NCBI RefSeq assembly: GCF_020151015.1 | Contig: NZ_CP083746.1 | Span: 2,757,001-2,821,000, forward strand | Length of the DNA: 64,000 nucleotides | Direction of reading: 5' to 3' | From: Pseudomonas sp. p1(2021b) | GTDB taxonomy: Bacteria > Pseudomonadota > Gammaproteobacteria > Pseudomonadales > Pseudomonadaceae | Shown here: positions 1-8,190 of the stretch, piece by piece | Layout of the letters: each line of letters opens with the position of its first letter | Numbering within the stretch: the stretch's first letter is position 1 | The notes under the pieces: generated by a model | What the model saw: only the letters and a program-made list of their open reading frames with translations | What the model was told of the DNA's origin: nothing | The model's database searches: none | Translations under genes and position numbers: made by a program

Positions 1-62
1 TGCATGGGCCGATCAAGACCAAGTTCGGTTACCACCTGGTGCAGACCTTCTACCGCGATTGA
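1..62 (+). CDS. 3' end of a parvulin-type peptidyl-prolyl isomerase
   Basis: Only the last 19 residues and the stop are inside the window, in the frame starting at base 3. They end in FGYHLVQTFYRD, which matches the C-terminus of PpiC/parvulin isomerases, where GxxxxxFGYHL is the conserved last strand of the fold. The family catalyses cis-trans isomerisation of X-Pro bonds. The gene converges on the LysE exporter three bases away. The name rests on the short tail alone. Confidence 0.7.
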   Translation, partial: HGPIKTKFGYHLVQTFYRD

Positions 63-65
63 CCC

Positions 66-689
66 TCAGCGCCGCGCCGCCAGCAGGCCCAGCCCCGCAC
101 ACCCGAGCAGCGAGGCACTGACGCGGTTGAACAACCGGCGCGGCCCAGGGCGGCTGAACCAGCGCTGCAGATAGGCGCCAAGGCCCGCATAGATGGCGAT
201 CGCCGCCCACTCCAGGAGCAGGAACAGCACGCCCAGCCAGAGGAACTGCTCGGCCACGGGCGTAGGGCTGCCCACCGAGACGAACTGCGGCAGGAAGGCT
301 GTGAAGATGAGAATCGCTTTAGGGTTGCCCGCGGCCACCCAGAACTCTTGTCGCGCCAACCGCCAGGTGCCCCGCGGGTGATCGGTGCTCACCACGGCTT
401 CCCCCACCGGCGCACGCCACAACTGCCAGGCGATGTAGAACAGATACGCGGCGCCCACCACCTTGATCGCCAGGAACAGGTATTCGCTCGTGTGCAGCAC
501 CACCGCCAGGCCCATGGCCGCCAAGGCGATCATGCCGCTGAAGGCCAGGATGCGCCCGCCACCGGCCACGCAGGCGGTGCGCAGGCCATAACGGCTGGCG
601 TTGTGCAGCGACAACAGGTTGTTAGGGCCCGGCGCCATGTTCAGGGCGAAGCAGGCGGGGATGAACAGCAGCAGGCTCGACAGGTCCAT
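66..689 (-). CDS. LysE/RhtB family amino-acid exporter
   Basis: A 207-residue inner-membrane protein of the usual length for LysE/RhtB exporters. The family signature APGPNN follows the first transmembrane helix (residues ~19-24), and further hydrophobic segments lie near 40-60, 65-85, 115-140, 145-170 and 185-205. Family members export amino acids or related metabolites using the proton-motive force; the substrate cannot be read from sequence. The AraC-type gene at 824 is divergent across a 134-base gap, so that regulator is the obvious candidate controller. That link is inferred from layout only. Confidence 0.9.
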   Translation of the reverse strand: MDLSSLLLFIPACFALNMAPGPNNLLSLHNASRYGLRTACVAGGGRILAFSGMIALAAMGLAVVLHTSEYLFLAIKVVGAAYLFYIAWQLWRAPVGEAVVSTDHPRGTWRLARQEFWVAAGNPKAILIFTAFLPQFVSVGSPTPVAEQFLWLGVLFLLLEWAAIAIYAGLGAYLQRWFSRPGPRRLFNRVSASLLGCAGLGLLAARR

Positions 690-823
690 TATTCTTCTCC
701 ATCAGGACGCGAAAGCCTCGCGCCGCCGAGCGGGTGGCGTCAAGCACAGTCACAAGGGAAATGGCCGTAACAGTGGCCAGCGTTTAGACTGCGTACCTTG
801 GTATCCGGCAAGGCAGGCTTTGC

Positions 824-1645
824 ATGACCCGTCCACACAGCGAAATCTGGCGTGACCCGGCGCTGCCGTTCGTGGAAAGCCGCCGCGCCTGCCATAGCCG
901 GGCCTGCTACAAAGCCCACAGTCACCCAACGTTTTCCATTGGGGCGGTAGATAGCGGCCTGAGCGATTTCACCGGCGCTGGCGAAGGCCATGAACGGCTG
1001 ACGCCTGGCACCCTGGTGTTGGTTCCGGCGCAGCGGGTGCATGCCTGTAACCCACTGCCGGGCCAAGCCTGGAGCTACCAGATGCTGCATCTGGATGCTC
1101 AATGGCTGCAGCAGCTGCGGTTGGAGGCTGGGGTAGCGGCCAGTGAGCCCGGGGCACCGGCGCGAATCAGCCGGTCAGCTTCGGTGTACCGCCGGTTCTG
1201 CCAGCTCAATGAACTGTTGTTTTCCGGGGCGGGACCCACGGAAAAGGAAGCGGCACTGGTGGCATTCATCGGCGACCTCGATCTTGCCGCCCATGACACC
1301 CTCGATGCGGCGCCGGTGCCGACCCTGGAGGTACCGGCGTTGCGTGAGCTGCTTGAGAGGATCGAGGCGCAGGGTTCGGCTGAAATGAGCCTGGGCCAGC
1401 TGGCCGCCCAGGCGGGCCTCGGCCGTTACCAGCTGATCCGGACATTGCGCGCCGCCACTGGGCTCACGCCCCATGCCTACCTGCTCAACGCCCGCGTCAA
1501 TCGCGCCCGTCGCCTGCTCAGCCAAGGCATGGCGCTGGCGGAGGTCGCCTATGAGCTGGGGTTCGCCGACCAAGCCCATTTCCAGCGGGTGTTCAAGGCC
1601 CATGCAGGCGTGACGCCAGGGCGTTATCGCAGCGGGGCCGCGTAA
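824..1645 (+). CDS. AraC family transcriptional regulator
   Basis: A 273-residue regulator with an N-terminal cupin-like sensor (roughly residues 15-160; HSHPTFSIG and the later PGTLVLVPAQRVHAC are typical of AraC_binding) and a C-terminal double helix-turn-helix (about 175-270, including LGRYQLIRTLRAATGLTPHAYL and FADQAHFQRVFKAHAGVTPGRY). Such proteins usually activate a neighbouring transport or catabolic gene when a small ligand binds the cupin. It lies divergent from one LysE exporter and upstream of another, so it may sense an exported amino acid. The start is the ATG with AAGG about ten bases upstream. Confidence 0.88.
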   Translation: MTRPHSEIWRDPALPFVESRRACHSRACYKAHSHPTFSIGAVDSGLSDFTGAGEGHERLTPGTLVLVPAQRVHACNPLPGQAWSYQMLHLDAQWLQQLRLEAGVAASEPGAPARISRSASVYRRFCQLNELLFSGAGPTEKEAALVAFIGDLDLAAHDTLDAAPVPTLEVPALRELLERIEAQGSAEMSLGQLAAQAGLGRYQLIRTLRAATGLTPHAYLLNARVNRARRLLSQGMALAEVAYELGFADQAHFQRVFKAHAGVTPGRYRSGAA

Positions 1646-1684
1646 CGGGTGGTGCACTGGCCCGGGCGACGGCGATATCACGTC

Positions 1685-1776
1685 GGGCCCAATCGCGGGA
1701 CAAGCCCGCTCCCACAATGGGCCGCAAAATCAAGTGGTTATGGGGTGCTCTGTAGGGCTCGTCCCGCGATTGGGCC
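1685..1776. repeat. Pair of inverted REP elements (Pseudomonas type)
   Basis: A REP-like unit with core AATCGCGGGACAAGCCCGCTC (1691-1711) is followed at 1751-1776 by an inverted copy reading TCGTCCCGCGATTGGGCC. This head-to-head arrangement is typical of P. putida and P. fluorescens group intergenic REP/BIME sequences. It fills most of the gap between the AraC regulator and the next exporter and may form a stem-loop in the regulator transcript. Confidence 0.8.
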
Positions 1777-1857
1777 ATGCAGCCTGCAATTTTCTTCAAT
1801 ACATAGGAGCACCCGACGAACAGACTGCGGCTTCCCCCACTGCAGAAGCCCAGCCCC

Positions 1858-2478
1858 ATGGAGCAATTCTTGATGGTCGCCGCCGCCCACTTCCTCGCTC
1901 TGCTCTCCCCTGGCCCCGACTTCTTCCTGGTAGCCCGCACCTCGGTCAACGCCGGTTGGCGGGTGGCCAGCGGCGCCTGCCTGGGTATCGCCCTGGCCAA
2001 TGGACTGTTCATCGTCGTCGCCTTCGCTGGCGTCTCGATCCTGCGCGAGGGCAGCACGTTGTTCGTCACCCTGCAACTGGCCGGCTGTGCCTATCTGTTT
2101 TACATCGGTGGCCTGTTCTTGCGTCACGCCGGGCACAGCAGCCTCGCGGCCAGCGACAACGGCCTCGTCCAACCCTCGTGCGGCTGGCTGCACAGCTTTG
2201 CCCAAGGTTTCCTCTCCGGCATGCTCAACCCGAAGAACGCCCTGTTCTATGCCAGCCTGGCGAGCATGGTCGCCGCCACCAGCAGTGCCTGGAAGATCGC
2301 CTATGGCGCGTGGATGTTCACCGTCGTGGCAGCCTGGGACTTGCTGGTGGCCATGGCCATCGGCAACCGCCGTGTGCTGCGTCGGTTCGCCCGCGCTCTG
2401 CCCTGGCTGGAGCGCGCCTCGGGCGCCATGCTGATACTCCTGGCCAGCGTTGTGCTCATGCACCTGGCATGGGGCTGA
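1858..2478 (+). CDS. LysE family exporter (second copy)
   Basis: A 206-residue membrane protein with the LysE signature variant LLSPGPDFFLVART near residues 15-28 and about six hydrophobic segments. It resembles the exporter at 66-689 in family and length but is clearly diverged, so it is not a recent duplicate. It lies downstream of the AraC regulator, separated by the REP pair, so co-transcription is doubtful. Its end overlaps the convergent phosphoesterase by 23 bases. The substrate is unknown. Confidence 0.9.
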   Translation: MEQFLMVAAAHFLALLSPGPDFFLVARTSVNAGWRVASGACLGIALANGLFIVVAFAGVSILREGSTLFVTLQLAGCAYLFYIGGLFLRHAGHSSLAASDNGLVQPSCGWLHSFAQGFLSGMLNPKNALFYASLASMVAATSSAWKIAYGAWMFTVVAAWDLLVAMAIGNRRVLRRFARALPWLERASGAMLILLASVVLMHLAWG

Positions 2479-3151
2479 CCAATGCCAGGGTATGCAGGTC
2501 CATGACGCTGAAGAAGCCCTTGGCCCAGCCGCCGGTATCCAAGTGCCAGACGTTGCCCAAGCGCTTGGCCTGCACCACCGGTGTGTGCCCCACCAGCAAG
2601 GCACGCAGGCCGGCGACCGGCGCCGTATCGCCTTCGCGCAGGCGACGCCGTGACCATTGGCAGACCTCCCGTACATCCGGATCGTCCGCTGCCTCCAGCC
2701 TCCTGCGCAGGGTCGGCCAGTCAGGAAACGGGCTGTCGGCATGCAGCAGCCCCACCAAGCCGGCAGGGGTCTGTACTTCCATGCCCAGCGGCATCCGGGC
2801 GAACCCTTCGACGTAGCGCAGCTGGTCGGCCTCGGGCAGGTCGAGAAACCAGGCCCCGCCCGCGGCACGGTACATCTCCAGCTCGACCCGCCCACCGCGC
2901 AGGTGGGCGATGGCCAGGGCCTCATGGTTGCCTTGCACCGCGTGAAACCAAGGCTGTGCCAGCCATTCCAGCGCCTGGGCGCTGTCCGGGCCTCGGTCGA
3001 CCAGGTCGCCGACACTGAACAGCCGATCGACCGCCGGATCGAAACCCAGGGTGTCCAGGCATTGCTGTAGACGCGCGAAATGCCCATGGATATCGCCCAC
3101 GGCCAGGTCGCGACCCCGGGTATTGGCGGCTACCCGCCGAAAACGGTTCAT
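2456..3151 (-). CDS. Metallophosphoesterase (PP2A/ApaH-like)
   Basis: A 231-residue calcineurin-like phosphoesterase with the metal-binding motifs in order: GDIHGH (residues ~19-24), GDLVDRGPD (~48-56), GNHEA (~74-78) and a C-terminal GHTP (near 185) followed by DTGGW. This set fits the bacterial PrpA/ApaH-like branch, which removes phosphate from proteins or cleaves diadenosine polyphosphates. The substrate is not decidable here. The start ATG begins MNRFRRV; the 3' end overlaps the convergent exporter gene. Confidence 0.88.
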   Translation of the reverse strand: MNRFRRVAANTRGRDLAVGDIHGHFARLQQCLDTLGFDPAVDRLFSVGDLVDRGPDSAQALEWLAQPWFHAVQGNHEALAIAHLRGGRVELEMYRAAGGAWFLDLPEADQLRYVEGFARMPLGMEVQTPAGLVGLLHADSPFPDWPTLRRRLEAADDPDVREVCQWSRRRLREGDTAPVAGLRALLVGHTPVVQAKRLGNVWHLDTGGWAKGFFSVMDLHTLALVSPMPGA

Positions 3152-3403
3152 TGCATCGATCCTCTGCTGCGGCGCCGACGGCAGGCTTGGAATGGAAGTG
3201 CGTCATGCGTACCGCTCTTACCTGTACCGTCACGATGATGCCGGTACTGGACAGCATGGCACACGCCGCCCCGACCCTGCAGGTCGCGGTTCGCTTCGAA
3301 CATTCGCGACACAACGCCGCTCCCGCGGGGTATGCTCGGGCTTTCGCTTCCCATGGATGGACGACATGCCCCCCTGCACCCTGCAACTGCAAGGCCTGAG
3401 GCA

Positions 3404-3646
3404 ATGAAGTACTTGCTCACGGCCCTGGTCAGCTACGCCTGTACCTATTACCTCACCGGCCTGTTGATCCAGGGCCGCCTGGCGGATATCGCCGAAGGCC
3501 TGCGGCACCGGCCCGATGCCCCGAGGCCGGGGGAATACCTGCGCAAGGTAGAGCGATACGCCCGGCGCTCACGCCGCCAATACAGCCTTGCGGTGGGCTC
3601 GGTGCTGGCGGTGGTGGGTTGCCTGTTGCTGTATTGGCTGGGTTGA
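3404..3646 (+). CDS. Small membrane protein, function unknown
   Basis: An 80-residue protein with hydrophobic segments at residues ~1-22 and ~60-78 and a basic, amphipathic middle (LRKVERYARRSRRQY). The frame stays open upstream, but the ATG at 3404 begins a plausible membrane anchor (MKYLLTALVSYACTYYLTG) and is preferred. The family is not recognised. It stands between the phosphoesterase and ogt. Confidence 0.6.
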   Translation: MKYLLTALVSYACTYYLTGLLIQGRLADIAEGLRHRPDAPRPGEYLRKVERYARRSRRQYSLAVGSVLAVVGCLLLYWLG

Positions 3647-3657
3647 GAAGCCTGGCA

Positions 3658-4158
3658 TCAAAAACCGAGCGCCAAGCTCTGGCGGCCCTCGAGGGCGAGC
3701 AGGTATTGCTTGGCCTGCAGACCACCGGCAAAGCCGGTCAGGCTGCCCGAAGCACCGATCACCCTGTGACAAGGGGCGATGATCGATATCGGGTTGCGTC
3801 CATTGGCGGCCCCTACTGCCCGTACGGCGCTGGGCTTGCCGATCTGCCGGGCGATTTCGCTGTAGCTACGGGTTTCACCGAAGGGAATGGTCAGCAGCGC
3901 CGCCCAGACTTGGCGCTGGAAATCGGTGCCGTGAAAATCCAATGGCAATTCGAAACGCTGGCGTTGGCCGGCGAAGTACTCACCCAGTTGGCGCGCCGTT
4001 TCCGTCAAGGTCGGGTGGGTGTCGCTGCGGCGCAGCTCACCCAGGCGCACGCGGTTCTCCCGCTCCTGTTCCCACAGCACCGCCGCCAGGCAGTCGCCGC
4101 GCGCGACCAGCGTCAAGGTGCCTACAGGTGATTGCATGAGGGTGAAGGCACTGGACAT
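3658..4158 (-). CDS. ogt: Methylated-DNA--protein-cysteine methyltransferase (Ogt type)
   Basis: A 166-residue suicide repair protein that moves the alkyl group of O6-methylguanine (or O4-methylthymine) onto its own cysteine. The active-site motif PCHRV is present with the acceptor Cys at about residue 130, preceded by the DNA-binding helix-turn-helix (FQRQVWAALLTIPFGETRSYSEIA) and the RAVGAANGRNP segment. Length and the absence of an Ada regulatory domain fit Ogt. It converges on the small membrane gene to its left. Confidence 0.93.
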   Translation of the reverse strand: MSSAFTLMQSPVGTLTLVARGDCLAAVLWEQERENRVRLGELRRSDTHPTLTETARQLGEYFAGQRQRFELPLDFHGTDFQRQVWAALLTIPFGETRSYSEIARQIGKPSAVRAVGAANGRNPISIIAPCHRVIGASGSLTGFAGGLQAKQYLLALEGRQSLALGF

Positions 4159-4250
4159 CGATGAGCCTCGAACGAGAAAACGGATGCCGGCACTCTACGC
4201 CCGGTAGCCCTTCTGCGCATCCGCTTTCTTGCCCGCGCAGCCGTCGACGC

Positions 4251-4577
4251 TCAACGCCCCGCGCAAGCCGCCACGACGCTGGGCCTGGCAGTACGGCGGC
4301 ACGATTGCAGGGCCGGCTCGCCAGCCACCTTCCTGGCCCGCCCGACGCCCCAGGCCAGTGCCCGGGTCATCGACTCGCCAGGGCGGGAGTCGAATGCTTC
4401 TTCATGCAAGGCCATGCCCGAGGGTGCGTAGACACCAATGAACATCTGCGTGGCACCGGTACGGGACAACCTCACCTGCACGTCGATGCAGGTACCACAA
4501 TCGAGGGTCTCGTCGTGCCCGCGATGATGAAGGGTGGGGTCTGCCCACGACCAGAACACGTCTCCACGAATTTTCAT
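4251..4577 (-). CDS. Conserved small protein, paralogue of a prophage gene
   Basis: A 108-residue protein of unknown function. The ATG at 4577 has AGGAGG upstream and begins MKIRGDVFWSWADP; the frame is open further upstream but without start signals. Most striking is its similarity to the prophage gene at 62167-62445: both have WSWxDP near the start and the identical block RLSRTGATQMFIGVY, then a shared (S/T)RALAxGVxRAR helix. A third N-terminal fragment lies at 62478-62561. The C-terminal ~15 residues are low complexity and unlike the paralogue. Confidence 0.75.
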   Translation of the reverse strand: MKIRGDVFWSWADPTLHHRGHDETLDCGTCIDVQVRLSRTGATQMFIGVYAPSGMALHEEAFDSRPGESMTRALAWGVGRARKVAGEPALQSCRRTARPSVVAACAGR

Positions 4578-4706
4578 GCCGCCTCCTACGACTTTAGTCT
4601 TATATGTGTTGGTAGAGGCACCATAGCGGAAGCACACGGGCACGCAACCGCATTGCGCGCAATGGCGGGCACAATCGGACAATCGGCATGAGCCAGCTAT
4701 GGGGAG

Positions 4707-4919
4707 TCAGGTATCGGGTGTTTTTTCGCAGCCTGGCTCAAGTAGCGATTCGGCGAAGGTCATCCACTCTTCGAATGCCTTGCGATGGGCCTGGCACATC
4801 CCTTTCCATTCGGGGCCGCCAACGCGGCCGTAGGCGACCTGGTTCATGGTCGAGGAGGTCAACGCGTCGAGCTCCCTCAACAGGTGGTAGGCACGGTAAC
4901 GCTTTTCTCTTTCAGGCAT
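4707..4919 (-). CDS. Small hypothetical protein
   Basis: A 70-residue mostly helical protein beginning MPEREKRYRAYHLLRELD, from the ATG at 4919 with GGAAG eleven bases upstream. The frame is open farther upstream, but that extension has the composition of a non-coding frame. It is rich in aromatic and charged residues with no membrane segment. The family is not recognised. Confidence 0.6.
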   Translation of the reverse strand: MPEREKRYRAYHLLRELDALTSSTMNQVAYGRVGGPEWKGMCQAHRKAFEEWMTFAESLLEPGCEKTPDT

Positions 4920-5047
4920 TGGCTTGTCTTCCAATGTTGCACAACAAGGGCAGCAGGAAGCCTGTTGGGTGCACTGTTCCGGGCTTCCTGCTTCTGGACC
5001 TGCGATAGCTGCAAAAGGTCCGTCGCCTCTGGAGACTGCGTCTTGGC

Positions 5048-5563
5048 TTAGCGGAACGCGCCGTCGAGCACCTCGTAGATGATGCCGGTCGCTACCGCGA
5101 CCAGGAGCAGGTCCGCGCCGGCCTGCATCCACTCGTAGCCGTCGTAGTGAGGGAGATGGCCGAGCAACCTGCCGTCGAGCTTCTTGGCAATGCCCGGAGG
5201 GAGCGGCTTGCCACGTGCCAGGTTCTTCTGGATGCCCGGCGGCAGGGCTGGCCCAGGGCTCCAGTAGTTCCGGTAGCCGCTCAATATGCCCAACACATCG
5301 CCACGGTCGATGGAGGGGCCACGGTAATGATCGCCGTGGTAATCATCGTCGTAGCCGCCACCCCCTTTGTGACCGCCACCCGGGTTGCCGCCCCCCTTGC
5401 TGCCACCGCCGGAGTGGCTGTTGCCCTGGGCGTGCTGGACCTGGTTCTTGCCATGCCCTTGGCCTTGCCCCTTCCCGTTGTCCGGATCGGCAAAGCCTAG
5501 GCATGGGCCGACAGCCAAAGCAAACGAAGTCACTGCAATCACGATAGCGCGAGACTTGGCCAT
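5048..5563 (-). CDS. CigR-like exported protein with membrane anchor
   Basis: A 171-residue protein with a signal peptide (MAKSRAIVIAVTSFALAVG, then GFADP), a long Gly/His/Asp/Lys-rich stretch (residues ~35-85), and a conserved C-terminal half with PGPALPPGIQKNLARG and a second LPPGIAKKL, ending in a hydrophobic helix (ADLLLVAVATGIIYEVL). This architecture matches the CigR/RcnB-like family, whose Salmonella CigR is described as an anti-virulence regulator. The His/Asp-rich stretch might bind metal, which is inference. Start chosen by GGAAG upstream of the ATG and the signal peptide. Confidence 0.75.
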   Translation of the reverse strand: MAKSRAIVIAVTSFALAVGPCLGFADPDNGKGQGQGHGKNQVQHAQGNSHSGGGSKGGGNPGGGHKGGGGYDDDYHGDHYRGPSIDRGDVLGILSGYRNYWSPGPALPPGIQKNLARGKPLPPGIAKKLDGRLLGHLPHYDGYEWMQAGADLLLVAVATGIIYEVLDGAFR

Positions 5564-5701
5564 AACTGCTTCCTTCCGTGAGGGTGGATCCCCTGCACTG
5601 TAGACGATGGCCATGGGAAAAGTTCCCTGGCTTGGCCTGGTTATCTGCAGCTTGAAAAGATCCGTTGTATAAAGTTGGAGCGAGTTCTCAGAAAGCGCCC
5701 A

Positions 5702-6007
5702 TTACCGACTACGGATCACTGCACTGATCGCCCAACCTGCGAATACGAAAAAGGCATCGAGGTAGAACAGGCCTTGGTAGTTGGGCAGTGCCTGTCCGGG
5801 CGCGACCGGATCAGGACTTGGCGGGAAGATCGCGTAGACACCGTTGGGCACCAGCGCCAACGCCAGCAGTGCGCCATAGGTGGCCATTCGCAGCACGTTC
5901 TGCCGTTCGAGCGACGCGTCCGCCATCTTCAAGCCAAAGAAGGCGATCACCGCCGCCAACGGTAATACCCAGATGTGCAGGGGCAGGCTGAAGAACACCT
6001 CAGCCAT
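5702..6007 (-). CDS. Small multi-pass membrane protein
   Basis: A 101-residue protein (ATG 6007, MAEVFFSLPLHIW) with three hydrophobic segments around residues 10-28, 40-60 and 75-97 and a basic C-terminus. An earlier ATG at 6064 would add 19 hydrophilic residues and cannot be excluded. The family is not recognised; the predicted location is the inner membrane. Confidence 0.6.
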   Translation of the reverse strand: MAEVFFSLPLHIWVLPLAAVIAFFGLKMADASLERQNVLRMATYGALLALALVPNGVYAIFPPSPDPVAPGQALPNYQGLFYLDAFFVFAGWAISAVIRSR

Positions 6008-6113
6008 CACGCTTTTCGTTTCCACAATTGCAATACCTTGCCGATGAAGGCCGGGATTATCCATGGCCCGCCAGGGTACTGACTACCCTGGCATCATCGG
6101 CATGGGCGAGGCG

Positions 6114-6608
6114 TCACTCGGTGGCCTTGCAGGTGTCGAAATTGACGAACGAGAAACTGACCAAGGCGGCACGCGGCTCTCGTCCGGTGAATTCGCTGCT
6201 GATCTCGGCAATGTCGTCGCTCAACTTGAACGCACTGGACGACCAGACCACACCTCGGGCGACCCGGTCATCCTGGTCCGGCATGCCATACCGGGTCTTC
6301 AAGTCGTCCAGCAGCGCCCCACTGGCACGATTCGACCGGTCGAAGCGCATCTGTACCAGGCACAGCTCGTCATCCTTGCTGAACACGTAGTTGTAGCCAT
6401 CGGCCTGGGCGTCGAGCTTCGGCGCCTGTTTGGACGTATAGATCAAGGCCCCTACATTGTTGGTGCCGACCTTCTGCAAGATGGCATGCCGCTCGACCTG
6501 CTCGCGCTTGAGGCCCATCTTCGTGCCTGCGGGGCCTTCCCACGGGCCTTCGTCGGAGCAGCCGTAGATCATCGCCGTCGCCAGGGCCAACACTGCAAAA
6601 CGCTTCAT
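6114..6608 (-). CDS. Putative lipoprotein
   Basis: A 164-residue protein with a lipoprotein signal (MKRFAVLALATAMIYGC, Cys at residue 17) and strong GAGGAGG ribosome site before the ATG at 6608. The mature part is a mixed alpha/beta domain with no motif I can name. The acidic residues after the Cys (SDEG) leave sorting uncertain. It diverges from nothing obvious and may be monocistronic. Confidence 0.7.
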   Translation of the reverse strand: MKRFAVLALATAMIYGCSDEGPWEGPAGTKMGLKREQVERHAILQKVGTNNVGALIYTSKQAPKLDAQADGYNYVFSKDDELCLVQMRFDRSNRASGALLDDLKTRYGMPDQDDRVARGVVWSSSAFKLSDDIAEISSEFTGREPRAALVSFSFVNFDTCKATE

Positions 6609-6822
6609 GCCTGTCCTCCTCGTTGATGGGCGGAATCTACCACAGGACAAAGGGCTGGCTGATGCCCTGTCGACGAGTCATGCCCCCCTGTCCGCCCATC
6701 CAGCGTGGATGCAAAGCCAGTACCGATCCGCGGCAGGCCATAGTACGGTGCGCCTCGAACGTACTGCCTGGTGCCTTGCCTGCAAGCCCACGGACCCGGC
6801 CATTCACGACCTGGGAGGTCAA

Positions 6823-7080
6823 ATGCAACGTGTTCAAGCAACAAGTCAGGAAGCGCTGGATCTGGCTTTGATTGCGTTCTACCGCTTCAAGATCGGCGAG
6901 ATAAAAGTGTTCGACCTGGAGCGCGCAATGAGCTTCGAAGTGGGCCAGGCCCTGGCTCAAAGTGGACTGGTAAGGTTCTCGATAACGCAAATGGCATCCG
7001 GGCGTTATCGGATCAGCGACCAGGGAGAACATTCGATCACAGAGGCTGGACGTGCTCGGCTGGAGCACCTTCGCGGCTAG
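6823..7080 (+). CDS. Small hypothetical protein
   Basis: An 85-residue protein starting at the ATG at 6823 with GGGAGG five bases upstream. The sequence alternates a helical first half (SQEALDLALIAFYRFKIGEIKVFDLERAM) and a beta-rich second half (LVRFSITQMASGRYRISDQG). The family is unknown. It is the last intact chromosomal gene before the integrase relic and the prophage. Confidence 0.65.
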   Translation: MQRVQATSQEALDLALIAFYRFKIGEIKVFDLERAMSFEVGQALAQSGLVRFSITQMASGRYRISDQGEHSITEAGRARLEHLRG

Positions 7081-7182
7081 AACCGCCGCCAGCCCGAACC
7101 CAGCACCGTGGCGACTCGCGGTGCTGAATGCCGGCCCCGCTCATCAGGGGCCTTGGCATCGGATTTAGCGCCCCCGTACAAC

Positions 7183-7360
7183 TGCCGCCGCACCTATGCG
7201 ACAATACGCGCAATGTCCGGCCTCAACCCCCGCATTCATCGCCCAACAGCTGGGTCACAGCATGCACATGCTGCTGTCGACGCACGCCTGTTGGCTCAAC
7301 TCAAGCTCCGACTGGAGCGCGCTGGAAACGCTCAGGATCGCTGACCCTCCAGCCGCGTAA
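7183..7360 (+). pseudogene. Relic of a tyrosine integrase C-terminus, frameshifted
   Basis: Reading from 7183 gives CRRTYATIRAMSGLNP, and shifting one frame at the C-run 7227-7231 continues as TPAFIAQQLGHSMHMLLSTH and then ACWLNSSSDWSALETL to a stop at 7360. Together this is the C-terminal catalytic segment of a phage tyrosine recombinase (box II R-x-TYAT, then LGHS, then the tyrosine region). One extra C breaks the frame, the usual catalytic Tyr in LLSTY is His, and everything upstream is missing. It is therefore a dead remnant of an earlier element, pointing toward the present prophage boundary. Confidence 0.8.
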
Positions 7361-7368
7361 GTTACTGA

Positions 7369-7590
7369 CTAGGTAAGCGCTTTGATCTCCACCGCCAATA
7401 TCACCATGCGATTATTTTCGCGGTTTTGAGCGGCGTAGAGTGCAGTGTTTTCGGGGGTTTCAACCTCTCCTCGACGCTCCAAAACGCAGGCATTGGCCCA
7501 AGAATTGGCCCAAGCGTAACTCCCCCCATCCGGCGTTCTGCCGGCCCGCCTCCAGCCCTGGTAGGCGTCACTCTCCCCCTTCGTTTTCAT
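7369..7590 (-). CDS. Doubtful small frame spanning the left prophage junction
   Basis: A 73-residue frame that overlaps the next phage gene by 23 bases and has no clear ribosome site. It contains [11 protein letters not shown], encoded by a direct repeat of TTGGCCCAAG at 7495-7516. The region 7361-7567 otherwise shows no gene and is where the left attachment site should be. Without the right end of the prophage the core sequence cannot be identified. Confidence 0.3.
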   Translation of the reverse strand: MKTKGESDAYQGWRRAGRTPDGGSYAWANSWANACVLERRGEVETPENTALYAAQNRENNRMVILAVEIKALT

Positions 7591-7783
7591 GCTCGACCAA
7601 CGCCCACAACCGAGCCGCTTCGGCGAGCTCCAGCATGTCGATCAGCTCACCCTCACATACTTCCCGACGACGATGTGCCGCCTTGGCCATTTCGGACAAC
7701 ACGGCGGCGCGCCCGTCCGGATCGCAAACCAGAGCGAACTGATCGTTGAGCTCGTCGAGCCAGGCGCGCGGCAGGTCAGTCAT
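7568..7783 (-). CDS. Small phage protein, function unknown
   Basis: A 71-residue acidic, helical protein ([19 protein letters not shown]) that overlaps the gene at 7776-8084 by 8 bases, so the two are translationally linked. Both lie just downstream of a LexA box, which makes SOS induction likely for the pair. The family is unknown. Confidence 0.6.
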   Translation of the reverse strand: MTDLPRAWLDELNDQFALVCDPDGRAAVLSEMAKAAHRRREVCEGELIDMLELAEAARLWALVEHENEGGE

Positions 7784-8084
7784 CGTAAATTCCCGCTGCA
7801 CGGCACCACCAGGATTGCGCGTAGAGCACGCCGTCGACTTCCTCTAATCCGGTGATGTTCATCCCGAGTGTGGCCATTCCATTCACGCAAGCATCGTGCA
7901 GAGGCGGGATGATGTCGCCGCTCGGCGTAGGATTGAAGACACAGGCCTCGATGCACGGGCGACCCAGCACTTTGCTATGACCGTACTCTATGTGCACGTC
8001 AGCACGCAGAGGCTTGGTCTTTGCAAGCTTTTCATTGGGGATGGCGATGCCGCGCTCACGGCGGCGAACGAGCAGAAAGTACAT
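7776..8084 (-). CDS. Phage protein in an SOS-controlled divergent unit
   Basis: A 102-residue protein starting at the ATG at 8084 ([19 protein letters not shown]). It has a basic N-terminus and a beta-rich middle containing several Cys and His residues ([10 protein letters not shown]). The start codon lies only 13 bases from a perfect LexA operator, with the SRAP gene diverging on the other side, so a DNA-damage role is plausible but unproven. I do not recognise the family. Confidence 0.6.
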   Translation of the reverse strand: MYFLLVRRRERGIAIPNEKLAKTKPLRADVHIEYGHSKVLGRPCIEACVFNPTPSGDIIPPLHDACVNGMATLGMNITGLEEVDGVLYAQSWWCRAAGIYDD

Positions 8085-8096
8085 GTGGCACCAATA

Positions 8097-8112
8097 CTGT
8101 ATATCGATACAG
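8097..8112. promoter_or_regulatory. LexA (SOS) operator
   Basis: CTGTATATCGATACAG is a perfect CTG-N10-CAG palindrome, extending to the 22-base inverted repeat 8094-8115. It fits the gammaproteobacterial LexA consensus. It sits between the divergent genes starting at 8084 (minus) and 8191 (plus) and can repress both. Confidence 0.85.
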
Positions 8113-8190
8113 TATTTGAACACCCAAACGGATGCGCAGGCCAGTACCGCTTGGCGGGCTATTCTTTCTGCTCGAGCAGGAGGGATGGGA

